From contig NZ_QFRX01000001.1 in assembly GCF_003143935.1 (NCBI RefSeq), positions 2,081,587-2,145,586 on the forward strand: a stretch of DNA of 64,000 nt, in the 5' to 3' direction. A model generated the notes under the pieces. It saw only the letters and a list, made by a program, of their open reading frames with translations. It did no database searches and was not told the origin of the DNA. The translations under genes were made by a program, and so were the position numbers. Below, one piece after another: positions 16,801 through 24,834 of the stretch. How positions within the stretch are numbered: the stretch's first letter is position 1; each line of letters begins with the position of its first letter. The DNA is from Streptomyces sp. Act143. GTDB taxonomy: Bacteria > Actinomycetota > Actinomycetes > Streptomycetales > Streptomycetaceae.

Positions 16801-18372
16801 ATGAGAAAACGCGCAGCCGTGCTGTGCGGCGCCGCCGTCGTCATGGCCGGGACCTTCACCGCCCTGCCCGCCGACGCGAGCACTCCGCGCACCGCGGACA
16901 CCGCTCCGGCCGCGAAGCTCACCTGGAAGAGCTGCGGCACCACGAACTACCCGACGCTCCAGTGCGCGTCCCTCAAGGTCCCACTCGACCACGACCGTCC
17001 GCACGGACGGCAGATCACGCTCGCGCTGTCCCGCGTCCCGCACACCGCCAAGAAGTCCCAGGGCCCGCTCCTGGTCAACCCCGGCGGTCCCGGCGGCAGC
17101 GGTCTGACGCTGGCCGGCTTCGTCGCCTCCTCGCTGCCCAAGGCGGTCGCGGCGCAGTACGACGTCATCGGCTTCGACCCGCGCGGGGTCGGCAAGAGCA
17201 AGCCGGCGCTCGACTGCAAGCCCGGCCACTTCAACCCCGTCCGCCCCGACTCCGTGCCGAGCACCCCCGCGATCGAGAAGGCCAACCTCCGGCGGGCCAC
17301 GTCCTTCACCGCCGCCTGCGGCAAGAAGTACGCCGACCTGCTGCCGTACATCAACACCGTCCAGGCCGTGCGCGACATGGACTCGATCCGCGCCGCCCTG
17401 CACGCGAAGAAGATCAATTACTTCGGTTACTCGTACGGCACCTATCTCGGCGCGGTCTACGCCAAGCTCTTCCCCGAGCGCGTGCGGCGCCTGGTCCTGG
17501 ACTCGATCGTCGACCCGACCGGCGTCTGGTACGACGACAACCTCGGCCAGGACTACGCCTTCAACGACCGCCACCTCGCCTTCATGGCCTGGGTCGCCAA
17601 GTACGACGCCACCTACAAGCTCGGCACCGATCCGGCGAAGATCGAGGCCAAGTGGTACAAGATGCGTGCGCAGCTGGCGAAGAAGCCCGCCGACGGGAAG
17701 GTGGGTGCCTCGGAGCTGGAGGACACCTTCATCCCGGGCGGCTACTACAACGGCTACTGGCCCTATCTGGCGGAGGCGTTCGCGGCGTACGTGAACGACA
17801 AGAACGCCGATCCGCTGGTCGAGGCGTACGAGAACTTCGCCGCCGTCGACGCCTCCGGCGACAACGGCTACAGCGTCTACACCTCGGTGCAGTGCCGTGA
17901 CGCCGACTGGCCGCGCGACTGGAGCCAGTGGCGCGACGACAACTGGGCGGTGTACAAGAAGGCGCCGTTCATGACCTGGAACAACGCCTGGTACAACGCG
18001 CCGTGCGCGTTCTGGCCGACGGACTCGCTGGACCCGGTGGACGTCGCCAACGGCGACCTGCCGCCGGTGCTGCTGTTCCAGGCGACGAACGACGCGGCCA
18101 CCCCGTACGAGGGCGGCGTGATGGTCCACCGTCTGCTGCACGGCTCCAGCCTGGTGGTCGAGCAGGGCGGCGGGAACCACGGCATCACGCTGAGCGGGAA
18201 CGCCTGCCTGGACAAGCACCTGGCGGCGTATCTGACCGACGGCACGGTGCCGCGCAGCGGCGGCGAGGTGGACGCGGTGTGCAACGCGCTGCCCGACCCG
18301 AAGCCGCTGAGCTCGGCGTCGACGACGTCGCGGGGCTCGACGCTGCACGGCATGCTGGGCTTCCGCGGCTGA
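16801..18372 (+). CDS. secreted tripeptidyl-aminopeptidase-like alpha/beta hydrolase (S33)
   Basis: A 523-residue exported protein. The signal peptide is MRKRAAVLCGAAVVMAGTF...ADAS, cleaved near residue 27. The mature enzyme has the oxyanion-loop VNPGGPGGSG, FDPRGVGKS, nucleophile in YFGYSYGTYLG, a catalytic Asp in FQATNDAATP and His in GGGNHGIT. A C-terminal TAP-like domain with paired cysteines (ACLDKHLAAYL...AVCNALP) matches Streptomyces mycelium-associated tripeptidyl aminopeptidases (SlpD/SlpE type). It removes N-terminal tripeptides outside the cell. ATG 16801 has a GGGAGGA site. Confidence 0.9.
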   Translation: MRKRAAVLCGAAVVMAGTFTALPADASTPRTADTAPAAKLTWKSCGTTNYPTLQCASLKVPLDHDRPHGRQITLALSRVPHTAKKSQGPLLVNPGGPGGSGLTLAGFVASSLPKAVAAQYDVIGFDPRGVGKSKPALDCKPGHFNPVRPDSVPSTPAIEKANLRRATSFTAACGKKYADLLPYINTVQAVRDMDSIRAALHAKKINYFGYSYGTYLGAVYAKLFPERVRRLVLDSIVDPTGVWYDDNLGQDYAFNDRHLAFMAWVAKYDATYKLGTDPAKIEAKWYKMRAQLAKKPADGKVGASELEDTFIPGGYYNGYWPYLAEAFAAYVNDKNADPLVEAYENFAAVDASGDNGYSVYTSVQCRDADWPRDWSQWRDDNWAVYKKAPFMTWNNAWYNAPCAFWPTDSLDPVDVANGDLPPVLLFQATNDAATPYEGGVMVHRLLHGSSLVVEQGGGNHGITLSGNACLDKHLAAYLTDGTVPRSGGEVDAVCNALPDPKPLSSASTTSRGSTLHGMLGFRG

Positions 18373-18429
18373 GCGTCACCCGATCCGGCGGGGGCGGGCG
18401 TTGTCAGTCCCATGGTCCACCATGGACGC

Positions 18430-18828
18430 ATGAGTGAGCTGACCAGGATTCCCGCCCCCGCCGGGCTCGCCCCCGCGACCCAGTACTCCCATGTCGTCAT
18501 GGGCACGGGCACCTTCGTCGCCGTCTCCGGCCAGCTCGCACTCGACGAGGACGGAAAGATCGTCGGCGAGGGCGACCCGGCCGCGCAGGCCCGCCAGGTC
18601 TTCGAGAACCTCCGCCGCTGCCTCGCGGCCACGGGCGCGACCTTCGACGACGTCGTCAAACTCACCTATTTCGTCACGGACGTGGCCCATCTGCCCGCGA
18701 TCCGTGCGGCCCGCGCCGCGCACATACCCGACGACCGCCTGCCGGCCGCCTCGGCGGTGCAGGTCGCGGCGCTGGTGCGGCCCGAGTTCCTGATGGAGAT
18801 CGAGGCCCTCGCGGTACTCGCCCCGTGA
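18430..18828 (+). CDS. RidA family (YjgF/YER057c) protein
   Basis: A 132-residue RidA-fold protein. Such proteins hydrolyse reactive enamine/imine intermediates or act as related deaminases. Characteristic stretches are AVSGQLALDEDGKIVGEGDPAAQARQVFENL, VVKLTYFVTDV and RPEFLMEIEALAVL. The usual C-terminal signature with the catalytic Arg (R-x-x-LP) is present as DDRLPAASAVQVAAL. The start is set at MSELTRIP; an in-frame ATG six codons earlier is possible and neither has a strong ribosome-binding site. Its TGA overlaps the GTG of the next gene (GTGA), so the two are coupled. Confidence 0.85.
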   Translation: MSELTRIPAPAGLAPATQYSHVVMGTGTFVAVSGQLALDEDGKIVGEGDPAAQARQVFENLRRCLAATGATFDDVVKLTYFVTDVAHLPAIRAARAAHIPDDRLPAASAVQVAALVRPEFLMEIEALAVLAP

Positions 18829-19349
18829 TCCGGGTCCGGGACATGGCCCTCGCCGACTGCGAGCGCGTCGCCGAGATCCGCATCCGCGGCTGGCAGACCG
18901 CGTACCGGGGACTGATGCCGCAGCCCTACCTGGACGGCCTCAGCGTGGCCGAGGACGCCGAGCGGCGTCGCGAGCGCTTTCGGCGGTCCGGCGGCAGCGT
19001 GGCGAACCTCGTCGCCGAGCAGGACGGCGACCTCCTGGGCTGGGCCGCGCACGGCCCCTACCGGGACGGCGAAGTGCGCACGGCGGACGCCGAGTTGTAC
19101 GCGCTCTACGTCGACGCCGCCCGGTTCGGCGCCGGCATCGGCCACGCCCTGCTCCAGGAGTCGGTGCGCCAGTGCACCACCTCCGGGCACGCGCGCATGC
19201 GTCTCTGGGTCCTCAAGGGCAACAGCCGCGCCCGCACCTTCTACGAACGGGCCGGGTTCCACCCCGACGGCGCCGAGGAGCCGTTCGAGGTGGCCGGGGT
19301 CCCGGTGCCCGAGGTCCGCTACGTCAGGAGCCTCCGCGCGGACCAGTGA
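18825..19349 (+). CDS. GNAT N-acetyltransferase
   Basis: A 174-residue acetyltransferase starting at GTG 18825, overlapping RidA by four bases. It begins IRVRDMALADCERVAEIRIRGWQTAYRGLMP, typical of the actinobacterial 'WQTAYRG' GNAT group. The acetyl-CoA loop is DAARFGAGIGHALLQESV, with WVLKGNSRARTFYERAGF following. The substrate is unknown. Its last 26 bases overlap tail to tail the HEAT-repeat gene on the opposite strand. Confidence 0.87.
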   Translation: MIRVRDMALADCERVAEIRIRGWQTAYRGLMPQPYLDGLSVAEDAERRRERFRRSGGSVANLVAEQDGDLLGWAAHGPYRDGEVRTADAELYALYVDAARFGAGIGHALLQESVRQCTTSGHARMRLWVLKGNSRARTFYERAGFHPDGAEEPFEVAGVPVPEVRYVRSLRADQ

Positions 19350-19908
19350 TCCGCGCCAGCGCGTGCACCGCCGCCTCCGCCAGCGCCGGATGCGCCAGGG
19401 CCTCGTTCAGCACGGGTCTGGCCCGGGCGTCGCCGAGGGCGCCCAGGCCCTCCACGCAGGCGAGGGCCACGCGCCGGTAGGGGTCGTGCGGGCGCAGGCG
19501 CCGCTCCAGGGTGGTGATGAGGGCCGGCACCGACTCGGGGGCGCGCAGCTCGGTCAGCAGCCGGACCGGGTGCAGGGCGTAGGCCACCCGCAGTTCGTTG
19601 GTCGCGAGGGCGGCGGCCGCGCGGGCGGTGCGCGGGTCGCCGAGGCGGGCCAGGGCGTGGGCGGCGGAGGCGCAGCGCTGCGGGTCACGGTGGTTGAGCA
19701 GCAGGACGAGCGACTCGAAGGCCCGGGGGTCACCCGCGACCCCCAGCCGGAACGCGGCGAGCTCCCGCGCCCACAGCGGCTGCCCGGGCTCGGTCAGTAC
19801 CCCCGCCAGTTCGTCGAGCTCCTTGGTCTCCGCCAACCGCTCGTAGGCCGCCGATGCCCCCGACTCCTGCCGTAAGCGCTCCGTGAGTGATCGCAACTCT
19901 TCGTCCAT
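19324..19908 (-). CDS. HEAT-repeat protein
   Basis: A 194-residue all-helical protein. After MDEELRSLTERLRQESGASAAYERLAE there are four to five HEAT/PBS-lyase-like units of about 30-35 residues with the pattern 'ALARLGDPRTARAAAAL', 'LLTELRAPESVPALITTLE' and 'VEGLGALGDARARPVLNEAL'. Such repeats make protein-binding solenoids; no enzymatic motif is visible. ATG 19908 is 388 bp from the divergent hydroxyacyl-CoA dehydrogenase gene. Convergent overlap with the GNAT gene is 26 bp. Confidence 0.75.
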   Translation of the reverse strand: MDEELRSLTERLRQESGASAAYERLAETKELDELAGVLTEPGQPLWARELAAFRLGVAGDPRAFESLVLLLNHRDPQRCASAAHALARLGDPRTARAAAALATNELRVAYALHPVRLLTELRAPESVPALITTLERRLRPHDPYRRVALACVEGLGALGDARARPVLNEALAHPALAEAAVHALARITGPRGGS

Positions 19909-20296
19909 GAAGGGCAGCCTAGGCGGGGTGCCGGGGGCGAGGGACGTACATCACAAAGACGAGGGGCTGGCGCGCTCGTTACCCGCGGGTTAAGCTCAAT
20001 CGAGCGAGTTACCCACTCGCGGAACTCCTTGCGGTGGCCTGGTGACGCAGCCGTCGCAAGAGCAGTCGGTTCGGTATCCGTTCTTCGGTACCTCAGTACG
20101 ACGCGGCTTGGGACAGGGCCGGTCGGCTTCACCGTTCTCCGGGCGTGTGCGCGTCCGCGACGACGGCATCGCACCACCGGGCGTGTGCGCTCGCAGCCCG
20201 GCAACACCCGCATCTCGCATTTTCCACGCACCCGGTGCGCCCTTCGGCGCACCGGGTCGCGCTCCCAGTCGTCACCCTCATTCCTGGAGTCCCGCG
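19909..20296. other. 388-bp divergent intergenic region and leader of the hydroxyacyl-CoA dehydrogenase gene
   Basis: No convincing gene is seen. Near its left side is a perfect palindrome ACCCGCGGGT (19981-19990) inside GTTACCCGCGGGTTAAG, a plausible operator. Further on, the reading frame of the dehydrogenase stays open but lacks family-like residues. A 12-bp-stem hairpin (20230-20257) precedes the gene. The dehydrogenase ribosome-binding site is TGGAG at 20285-20289. Confidence 0.55.
20230..20257 (+). promoter_or_regulatory. 12-bp-stem hairpin in the dehydrogenase leader
   Basis: ACCCGGTGCGCC and its exact reverse complement GGCGCACCGGGT are separated by CTTC, giving a very stable hairpin that ends 39 bases before the ATG. 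No U-tract follows, so it is more likely a leader structure affecting stability or translation than a simple terminator. Confidence 0.55.
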
Positions 20297-22102
20297 ATGG
20301 CCGCTCCCCTGTCCGACACCCCTCTGTCCGCGATCGAGACCGTCGCCGTCGTCGGCCTCGGCACCATGGGCACCGGCATCGCCGAGGTCCTCGCCAAGGC
20401 CGGCCGCACGGTCATCGGCATCGACATCAGCGAGGCCGCGGCCGCCCAGGCCGTCGCCGCCCTGGAGACCTCCACCGGCCGCGCCGTGACACGCGGCCGG
20501 CTGACCGAGCAGCAGCGCGCGGACATCCTCGCCCGGGTCCGCACCTCCACCGACCTCCGCACCGCGGCCGACGCGGACCTGGTCATCGAGGTGGCGCCGG
20601 AGTCGTACGAGATCAAGCACCAGATCTTCCGCGAACTCGACGGCATCGTGCGGCCGGAGACGATCCTGGCGACCGGCACCAACGCCCTGTCCGTCACCCG
20701 GCTCGCCGCCGACTCGGCCCGCCCGGAGCGGGTGCTCGGCCTGCATTTCTTCAACCCGGCACCGGCCATGAAGCTGGTCGAGGTCGTCTCCTCGGTGCTG
20801 ACCGCGCCGCACGCCGTCACCGCCGTCACCGACCTCGCGCTGGACCTGGGCAAGGAGCCCGTCGCGGTGGGCGACCGGCCCGGATTCGTCGCCGACGGGC
20901 TGCTGTTCGGCTACCTCAACCAGGCCGCCGCGATGTACGAGGCGAAGTACGCCTCCCGGGAGGACATCGACGCCGCGATGCGGCTCGGCTGCGGACTGCC
21001 GATGGGCCCGCTCGCCCTGCTCGACCTGATCGGCATCGACACCGCGCGGACCGTCCTGGACGCCATGTACGCCGAGTCCCACGACCGGCTGCACGCCCCG
21101 GCCCCGATCCTCAAGCAGCTCAGCGAGGCGGGCCTGACGGGCCGTAAGTCGGGGCGCGGTTTCTACTCGTACGAGGGTCCCGGCAGCGCCACGGTCGTGC
21201 CGGACGCCCTCACCCCGGCCGAGGGCGGTTCCCGGGCCGCGGGCCGTCCGGTCCGCTCGGTCGGTGTCGCGGGCTCGGGCACCATGGCCTCCGGCATCGC
21301 CGAGGTCTTCGCCAAGGCCGGGTACGCGGTCGTCCTGGCCGCCCGCAGCGAGGAGAAGGCGCAGGCCGCCAAGGCCCGCATCGGCAAGTCGCTCTCCCGC
21401 TCCGTCGACAAGGGCCGGATGACCGCGGAGGCCGCCGCGCAGACCCTGGACCTGATCACCCCGGCGGGCTCCTACGAGGCGTTCGCCGACGTGGACCTGG
21501 CCGTCGAGGCCGTCGCCGAGGACCTGGAGATCAAGCAGCAGCTGTTCCAGACCCTGGACAAGGTCTGCAAGCCGGGCGCGGTCCTGGCCACCACCACCTC
21601 CTCGCTCCCGGTCGTCGCCTGCGCCCGCGCCACCTCGCGCCCGCAGGACGTGATCGGCATGCACTTCTTCAACCCGGCGCCCGCGATGAAGCTGGTCGAG
21701 GTCGTGCGGACGGTGCTGACCGCCGAGGACGTGCACGCGACGGTCCGCGAGGTCTGCACCAAGATCCGCAAGCACGCGGTGGACTGCGGCGACCGGGCCG
21801 GCTTCATCGTGAACGCGCTGCTGTTCCCGTACCTCAACAACGCCATCAAGATGGTCGAGGAGCACTACGCCTCCCTCGACGACATCGACGCCGCGATGAA
21901 GCTCGGCGGCGGCTACCCCATGGGCCCCTTCGAGCTGCTGGACGTCGTCGGACTCGATGTCTCGCTCGCCATCGAGAAGGTCCTGCACCGCGAGTTCCGG
22001 GACCCCGGTCTGGCGCCGGCCCCGCTCCTGGAGCACCTGGTGGCCGCGGGCTGCCTCGGCCGCAAGACCGGCCGCGGCTTCCGCGAATATGCCCGCCGCT
22101 GA
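20297..22102 (+). CDS. tandem-duplicated 3-hydroxyacyl-CoA dehydrogenase
   Basis: A 601-residue protein with two complete copies of the dehydrogenase module. Copy 1 covers about residues 14-305: NAD-binding VAVVGLGTMGTGIAEVLAKAGR, active-site LHFFNPAPAMKLVEVV, C-terminal GFVADGLLF and GRKSGRGFYSYE. Copy 2 covers about 320-601: VGVAGSGTMASGIAEVFAKAGY, MHFFNPAPAMKLVEVV, GFIVNALLF and GRKTGRGFREY. The family oxidises 3-hydroxyacyl-CoA with NAD(P); here acetoacetyl-CoA/3-hydroxybutyryl-CoA interconversion feeding Ccr is likely. It is followed by a hairpin and the TetR gene. ATG 20297 was chosen because homology starts there. Confidence 0.88.
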   Translation: MAAPLSDTPLSAIETVAVVGLGTMGTGIAEVLAKAGRTVIGIDISEAAAAQAVAALETSTGRAVTRGRLTEQQRADILARVRTSTDLRTAADADLVIEVAPESYEIKHQIFRELDGIVRPETILATGTNALSVTRLAADSARPERVLGLHFFNPAPAMKLVEVVSSVLTAPHAVTAVTDLALDLGKEPVAVGDRPGFVADGLLFGYLNQAAAMYEAKYASREDIDAAMRLGCGLPMGPLALLDLIGIDTARTVLDAMYAESHDRLHAPAPILKQLSEAGLTGRKSGRGFYSYEGPGSATVVPDALTPAEGGSRAAGRPVRSVGVAGSGTMASGIAEVFAKAGYAVVLAARSEEKAQAAKARIGKSLSRSVDKGRMTAEAAAQTLDLITPAGSYEAFADVDLAVEAVAEDLEIKQQLFQTLDKVCKPGAVLATTTSSLPVVACARATSRPQDVIGMHFFNPAPAMKLVEVVRTVLTAEDVHATVREVCTKIRKHAVDCGDRAGFIVNALLFPYLNNAIKMVEEHYASLDDIDAAMKLGGGYPMGPFELLDVVGLDVSLAIEKVLHREFRDPGLAPAPLLEHLVAAGCLGRKTGRGFREYARR

Positions 22103-22166
22103 GCCGTCCGGCGACTGGTTCAGAGCGAACGAGGACTGGGGCGGACTGCTCGACCCCCACGGAAGC

Positions 22167-22189
22167 CCCCCGCCCGCAGCGGGCGGGGG
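22167..22189 (+). terminator. GC-rich hairpin after the dehydrogenase gene
   Basis: CCCCCGCCCGC and its reverse complement GCGGGCGGGGG flank a single A (11-bp arms). Together with the following CTCCCCCGGAT it looks like the Streptomyces intergenic palindromic repeat family, and it can act as a factor-independent stop between the dehydrogenase and tetR. Confidence 0.55.
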
Positions 22190-22238
22190 CTCCCCCGGAT
22201 CTGAGCGCCAACCTGCGCACATGCAGTACGTTCGGGTC

Positions 22239-23048
22239 ATGTCCCAGCCCGCCAAGTCCTCACGTACACCAGCTACGCCCGACGCGCCGGAAAGTGCCGC
22301 AGGCAGTCGCGCGGCCGCCCAGCGGCTCAAGATGCGCCGAGAACTGGCGGCAGCGGCGATGGAGCTGTTCTCGACCAAGGGGTACGAGGCGACCACCGTC
22401 GACGAGATCGCGGCCGCGGCCGGAGTCGCGCGCCGTACGTTCTTCCGCCACTTCCGTTCCAAGGAAGAGGCGATCTTCCCCGATCACGACGACACCCTGG
22501 TCCGTGCCGAGGCCGTGCTCAACGCGGCTCCCCCGCACGAGCATCCGCTCGACACGGTGTGCAACGGCATCAAGGAAGTCATGCGGATGTACGCGGCCCG
22601 GCCGGAGATCTCGGTCGCCCGCTACAAGCTCACGCGTGAGGTGCCCACCCTGCGCGAGGCGGAGATCGCGTCGGTGGCCCGCTACGAGCGCCTGTTCACC
22701 CGCTATCTGCTCGGCCACTTCGACGAGCACGCCCATGACGACGACGCCAACGACGACCCGCTGCTCGCCGAGGTCGCCGCGTCCGCCGTGGTCACCGCCC
22801 ACAACCACGTGCTGCGGCGCTGGCTGCGGGCCGGCGGCCAGGGCGACGTGGAGGCGCAGCTGGACCACGCCTTCGCGATCGTACGGAAGACGTTCGGGAC
22901 CGGCATCGGAGCCGGGCGCACCGGCACCCCGCAGCCGTCCGCCGCGACGGTCTCCACCCACGGCGAGGTGCTGGTGACGGTCGCCCGCACCGACGCCCCA
23001 CTGGACCAGGTGATGCGGACCATCGAAGAGGCGCTCAAGGACCGCTGA
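22239..23048 (+). CDS. TetR-family transcriptional regulator
   Basis: A 269-residue regulator. The N-terminal helix-turn-helix spans about residues 36-80 (RELAAAAMELFSTKGYEATTVDEIAAAAGVARRTFFRHFRSKEEAI). The ligand domain carries an acidic HAHDDDANDDPLLAE loop. A C-terminal tail of about 50 residues (STHGEVLVTVARTDAPLDQVMRTIEEAL) is longer than in most TetR proteins. Lying between the hydroxyacyl-CoA dehydrogenase and ccr, it is the likely local regulator of the ethylmalonyl-CoA genes, possibly responding to an acyl-CoA. ATG 22239 was preferred to ATG 22221 from recalled homologues; neither has a clear ribosome-binding site. Confidence 0.87.
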   Translation: MSQPAKSSRTPATPDAPESAAGSRAAAQRLKMRRELAAAAMELFSTKGYEATTVDEIAAAAGVARRTFFRHFRSKEEAIFPDHDDTLVRAEAVLNAAPPHEHPLDTVCNGIKEVMRMYAARPEISVARYKLTREVPTLREAEIASVARYERLFTRYLLGHFDEHAHDDDANDDPLLAEVAASAVVTAHNHVLRRWLRAGGQGDVEAQLDHAFAIVRKTFGTGIGAGRTGTPQPSAATVSTHGEVLVTVARTDAPLDQVMRTIEEALKDR

Positions 23049-23070
23049 GCCCTACACCGCCGCTGTGATG

Positions 23071-23097
23071 ACGGCCACCCTTCGGGGTGGCCGTTTT
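23071..23097 (+). terminator. UUCG-capped terminator of the TetR gene
   Basis: ACGGCCACCC - TTCG - GGGTGGCCGT is a perfect 10-bp stem with a UUCG tetraloop, followed by TTTTGG. It starts 22 bases after the tetR stop. Confidence 0.85.
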
Positions 23098-23192
23098 GGC
23101 ATGTCAGGGGCCCTTTTCGAGGGAAATTCAAGCCGCGTTCGATCGATCATCGCTCATTTGTTACGTAAAGATTTCATCTGAGAGCGATTGCT

Positions 23193-23234
23193 GGCACTCA
23201 GTGCCTTGCCAGGTGACACGCGGTGTCATACGTT
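23193..23234 (+). promoter_or_regulatory. probable ccr promoter with operator between -35 and -10
   Basis: TTGCCA (23206-23211), a 17-bp spacer and TACGTT (23229-23234) fit a housekeeping (HrdB-type) promoter. The spacer contains the inverted repeat TGACAC-GCG-GTGTCA (23214-23228), and GGCACT-C-AGTGCC (23193-23205) abuts the -35 box upstream. A repressor bound in the spacer would block RNA polymerase. Confidence 0.55.
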
Positions 23235-23473
23235 GAAGGTGTCCGGGCGGCCGGCGTGCAGAGACCTTGCGCACGTCGGCTGTCCCAGCAAGTCATCGAT
23301 TTGCCCGCCCGGACGCCTGCGTCACAGGCAACCTCCCGCGCCACAAAGCGCTGCCGAAGAGCACCAAGAGCTTCACCCCGCCGAACCGACGGCACCCTCA
23401 CCCACACCCTCAGCAGAACCGACGTAACCCTCAGCACCCCTCCCTCAGGGTGCGTATCGCCGGAGGCAACACC

Positions 23474-24817
23474 GTGACCACGAAGGACATCCTGGACGCG
23501 ATCCAGTCGCCGGACTCGACGCCGGCCGACTTCGCCGCCCTGCCGCTCCCCGAGTCCTACCGCGCGATCACCGTGCACAAGGACGAGACGGAGATGTTCG
23601 CGAGCCTGGAGACCCGCGACAAGGACCCGCGCAAGTCCATCCACCTCGACGAGGTGCCCCTGCCGGAGCTCGGCCCGGGCGAGGCCCTGGTCGCCGTCAT
23701 GGCGTCCAGCGTCAACTACAACTCGGTGTGGACCTCGATCTTCGAGCCGCTGTCCACCTTCGGCTTCCTGGAGCGCTACGGCCGCACCAGCGAGCTGGCC
23801 AAGCGCCACGACCTGCCGTACCACATCATCGGTTCCGACCTCGCGGGCGTCGTGCTGCGCACCGGCCCGGGCGTGAACTCCTGGAAGCCCGGCGACGAGG
23901 TCGTCGCGCACTGCCTCTCCGTCGAGCTGGAGTCCTCCGACGGCCACAACGACACGATGCTCGACCCCGAGCAGCGCATCTGGGGCTTCGAGACCAACTT
24001 CGGCGGCCTCGCCGAGATCGCCCTGGTCAAGTCCAACCAGCTGATGCCCAAGCCGGGTCACCTGTCCTGGGAGGAGGCGGCGGCCCCGGGCCTCGTCAAC
24101 TCCACCGCCTACCGCCAGCTGGTCTCCCGCAACGGCGCCGGCATGAAGCAGGGCGACAACGTCCTGATCTGGGGCGCGAGCGGCGGACTCGGCTCCTACG
24201 CCACGCAGTTCGCGCTGGCCGGCGGCGCCAACCCGATCTGTGTCGTGAGCAGCCCGCAGAAGGCGGAGATCTGCCGCGCGATGGGCGCCGACGCGATCAT
24301 CGACCGCAACGCCGAGGGCTACAAGTTCTGGAAGGACGAGAACACCCAGGACCCCAAGGAGTGGAAGCGCTTCGGCAAGCGCATCCGCGAGCTCACCGGC
24401 GGCGAGGACATCGACATCGTCTTCGAGCACCCCGGCCGCGAGACCTTCGGCGCCTCGGTGTTCGTCACCCGCAAGGGCGGCACCATCACCACCTGCGCCT
24501 CCACCTCGGGCTACATGCACGAGTACGACAACCGCTACCTGTGGATGTCGCTGAAGCGGATCATCGGCTCGCACTTCGCCAACTACCGCGAGGCCTGGGA
24601 GGCCAACCGGCTCATCGCGAAGGGCAAGATCCACCCGACGCTGTCGAAGACCTACTCCCTGGAGGAGACCGGTCAGGCCGCGTACGACGTGCACCGCAAC
24701 CTCCACCAGGGCAAGGTCGGCGTGCTGTGCCTGGCCCCCGAGGAGGGTCTCGGCGTGCGCGACGAGGAGATGCGCGACCGGCACATCGACGCCATCAACC
24801 GCTTCCGCAACATCTGA
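23474..24817 (+). CDS. ccr: crotonyl-CoA carboxylase/reductase
   Basis: A 447-residue MDR-superfamily enzyme that carboxylates and reduces crotonyl-CoA with NADPH and CO2 to ethylmalonyl-CoA. This is the entry step of the ethylmalonyl-CoA pathway and a source of polyketide extender units. Residues known to hold CO2 are present: Asn81 in SSVNYNS, Phe172-Glu173 in WGFETNFGG and His367 in IIGSHFANY. The NADPH motif is WGASGGLGSYA. The sequence is very close to what I recall for S. coelicolor Ccr. GTG 23474 has GGAGG seven bases upstream. The meaA gene follows after 17 bp. Confidence 0.97.
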   Translation: MTTKDILDAIQSPDSTPADFAALPLPESYRAITVHKDETEMFASLETRDKDPRKSIHLDEVPLPELGPGEALVAVMASSVNYNSVWTSIFEPLSTFGFLERYGRTSELAKRHDLPYHIIGSDLAGVVLRTGPGVNSWKPGDEVVAHCLSVELESSDGHNDTMLDPEQRIWGFETNFGGLAEIALVKSNQLMPKPGHLSWEEAAAPGLVNSTAYRQLVSRNGAGMKQGDNVLIWGASGGLGSYATQFALAGGANPICVVSSPQKAEICRAMGADAIIDRNAEGYKFWKDENTQDPKEWKRFGKRIRELTGGEDIDIVFEHPGRETFGASVFVTRKGGTITTCASTSGYMHEYDNRYLWMSLKRIIGSHFANYREAWEANRLIAKGKIHPTLSKTYSLEETGQAAYDVHRNLHQGKVGVLCLAPEEGLGVRDEEMRDRHIDAINRFRNI

Positions 24818-24834
24818 GACACCCGGGGTCATAG

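Larger units (their letters stand above)
23049..23473 (+). other. 425-bp tetR-ccr intergenic region
   Basis: It holds the tetR terminator, then a locally A/T-rich stretch (about 23120-23190, including TTGTTACGTAAAGATTTCAT), the proposed ccr promoter with operator-like inverted repeats (23193-23234), and a leader of about 230 nt rich in CCC and ACC with no recognisable riboswitch or gene. The ccr ribosome-binding site GGAGG lies at 23462-23466. Confidence 0.55.

Noticed and set aside
23193-23205. GGCACT-C-AGTGCC as a CIRCE/HrcA element
   Set aside because: CIRCE has 9-bp arms around a 9-bp spacer; here the arms are 6 bp with one base between, and ccr is not a chaperone gene.
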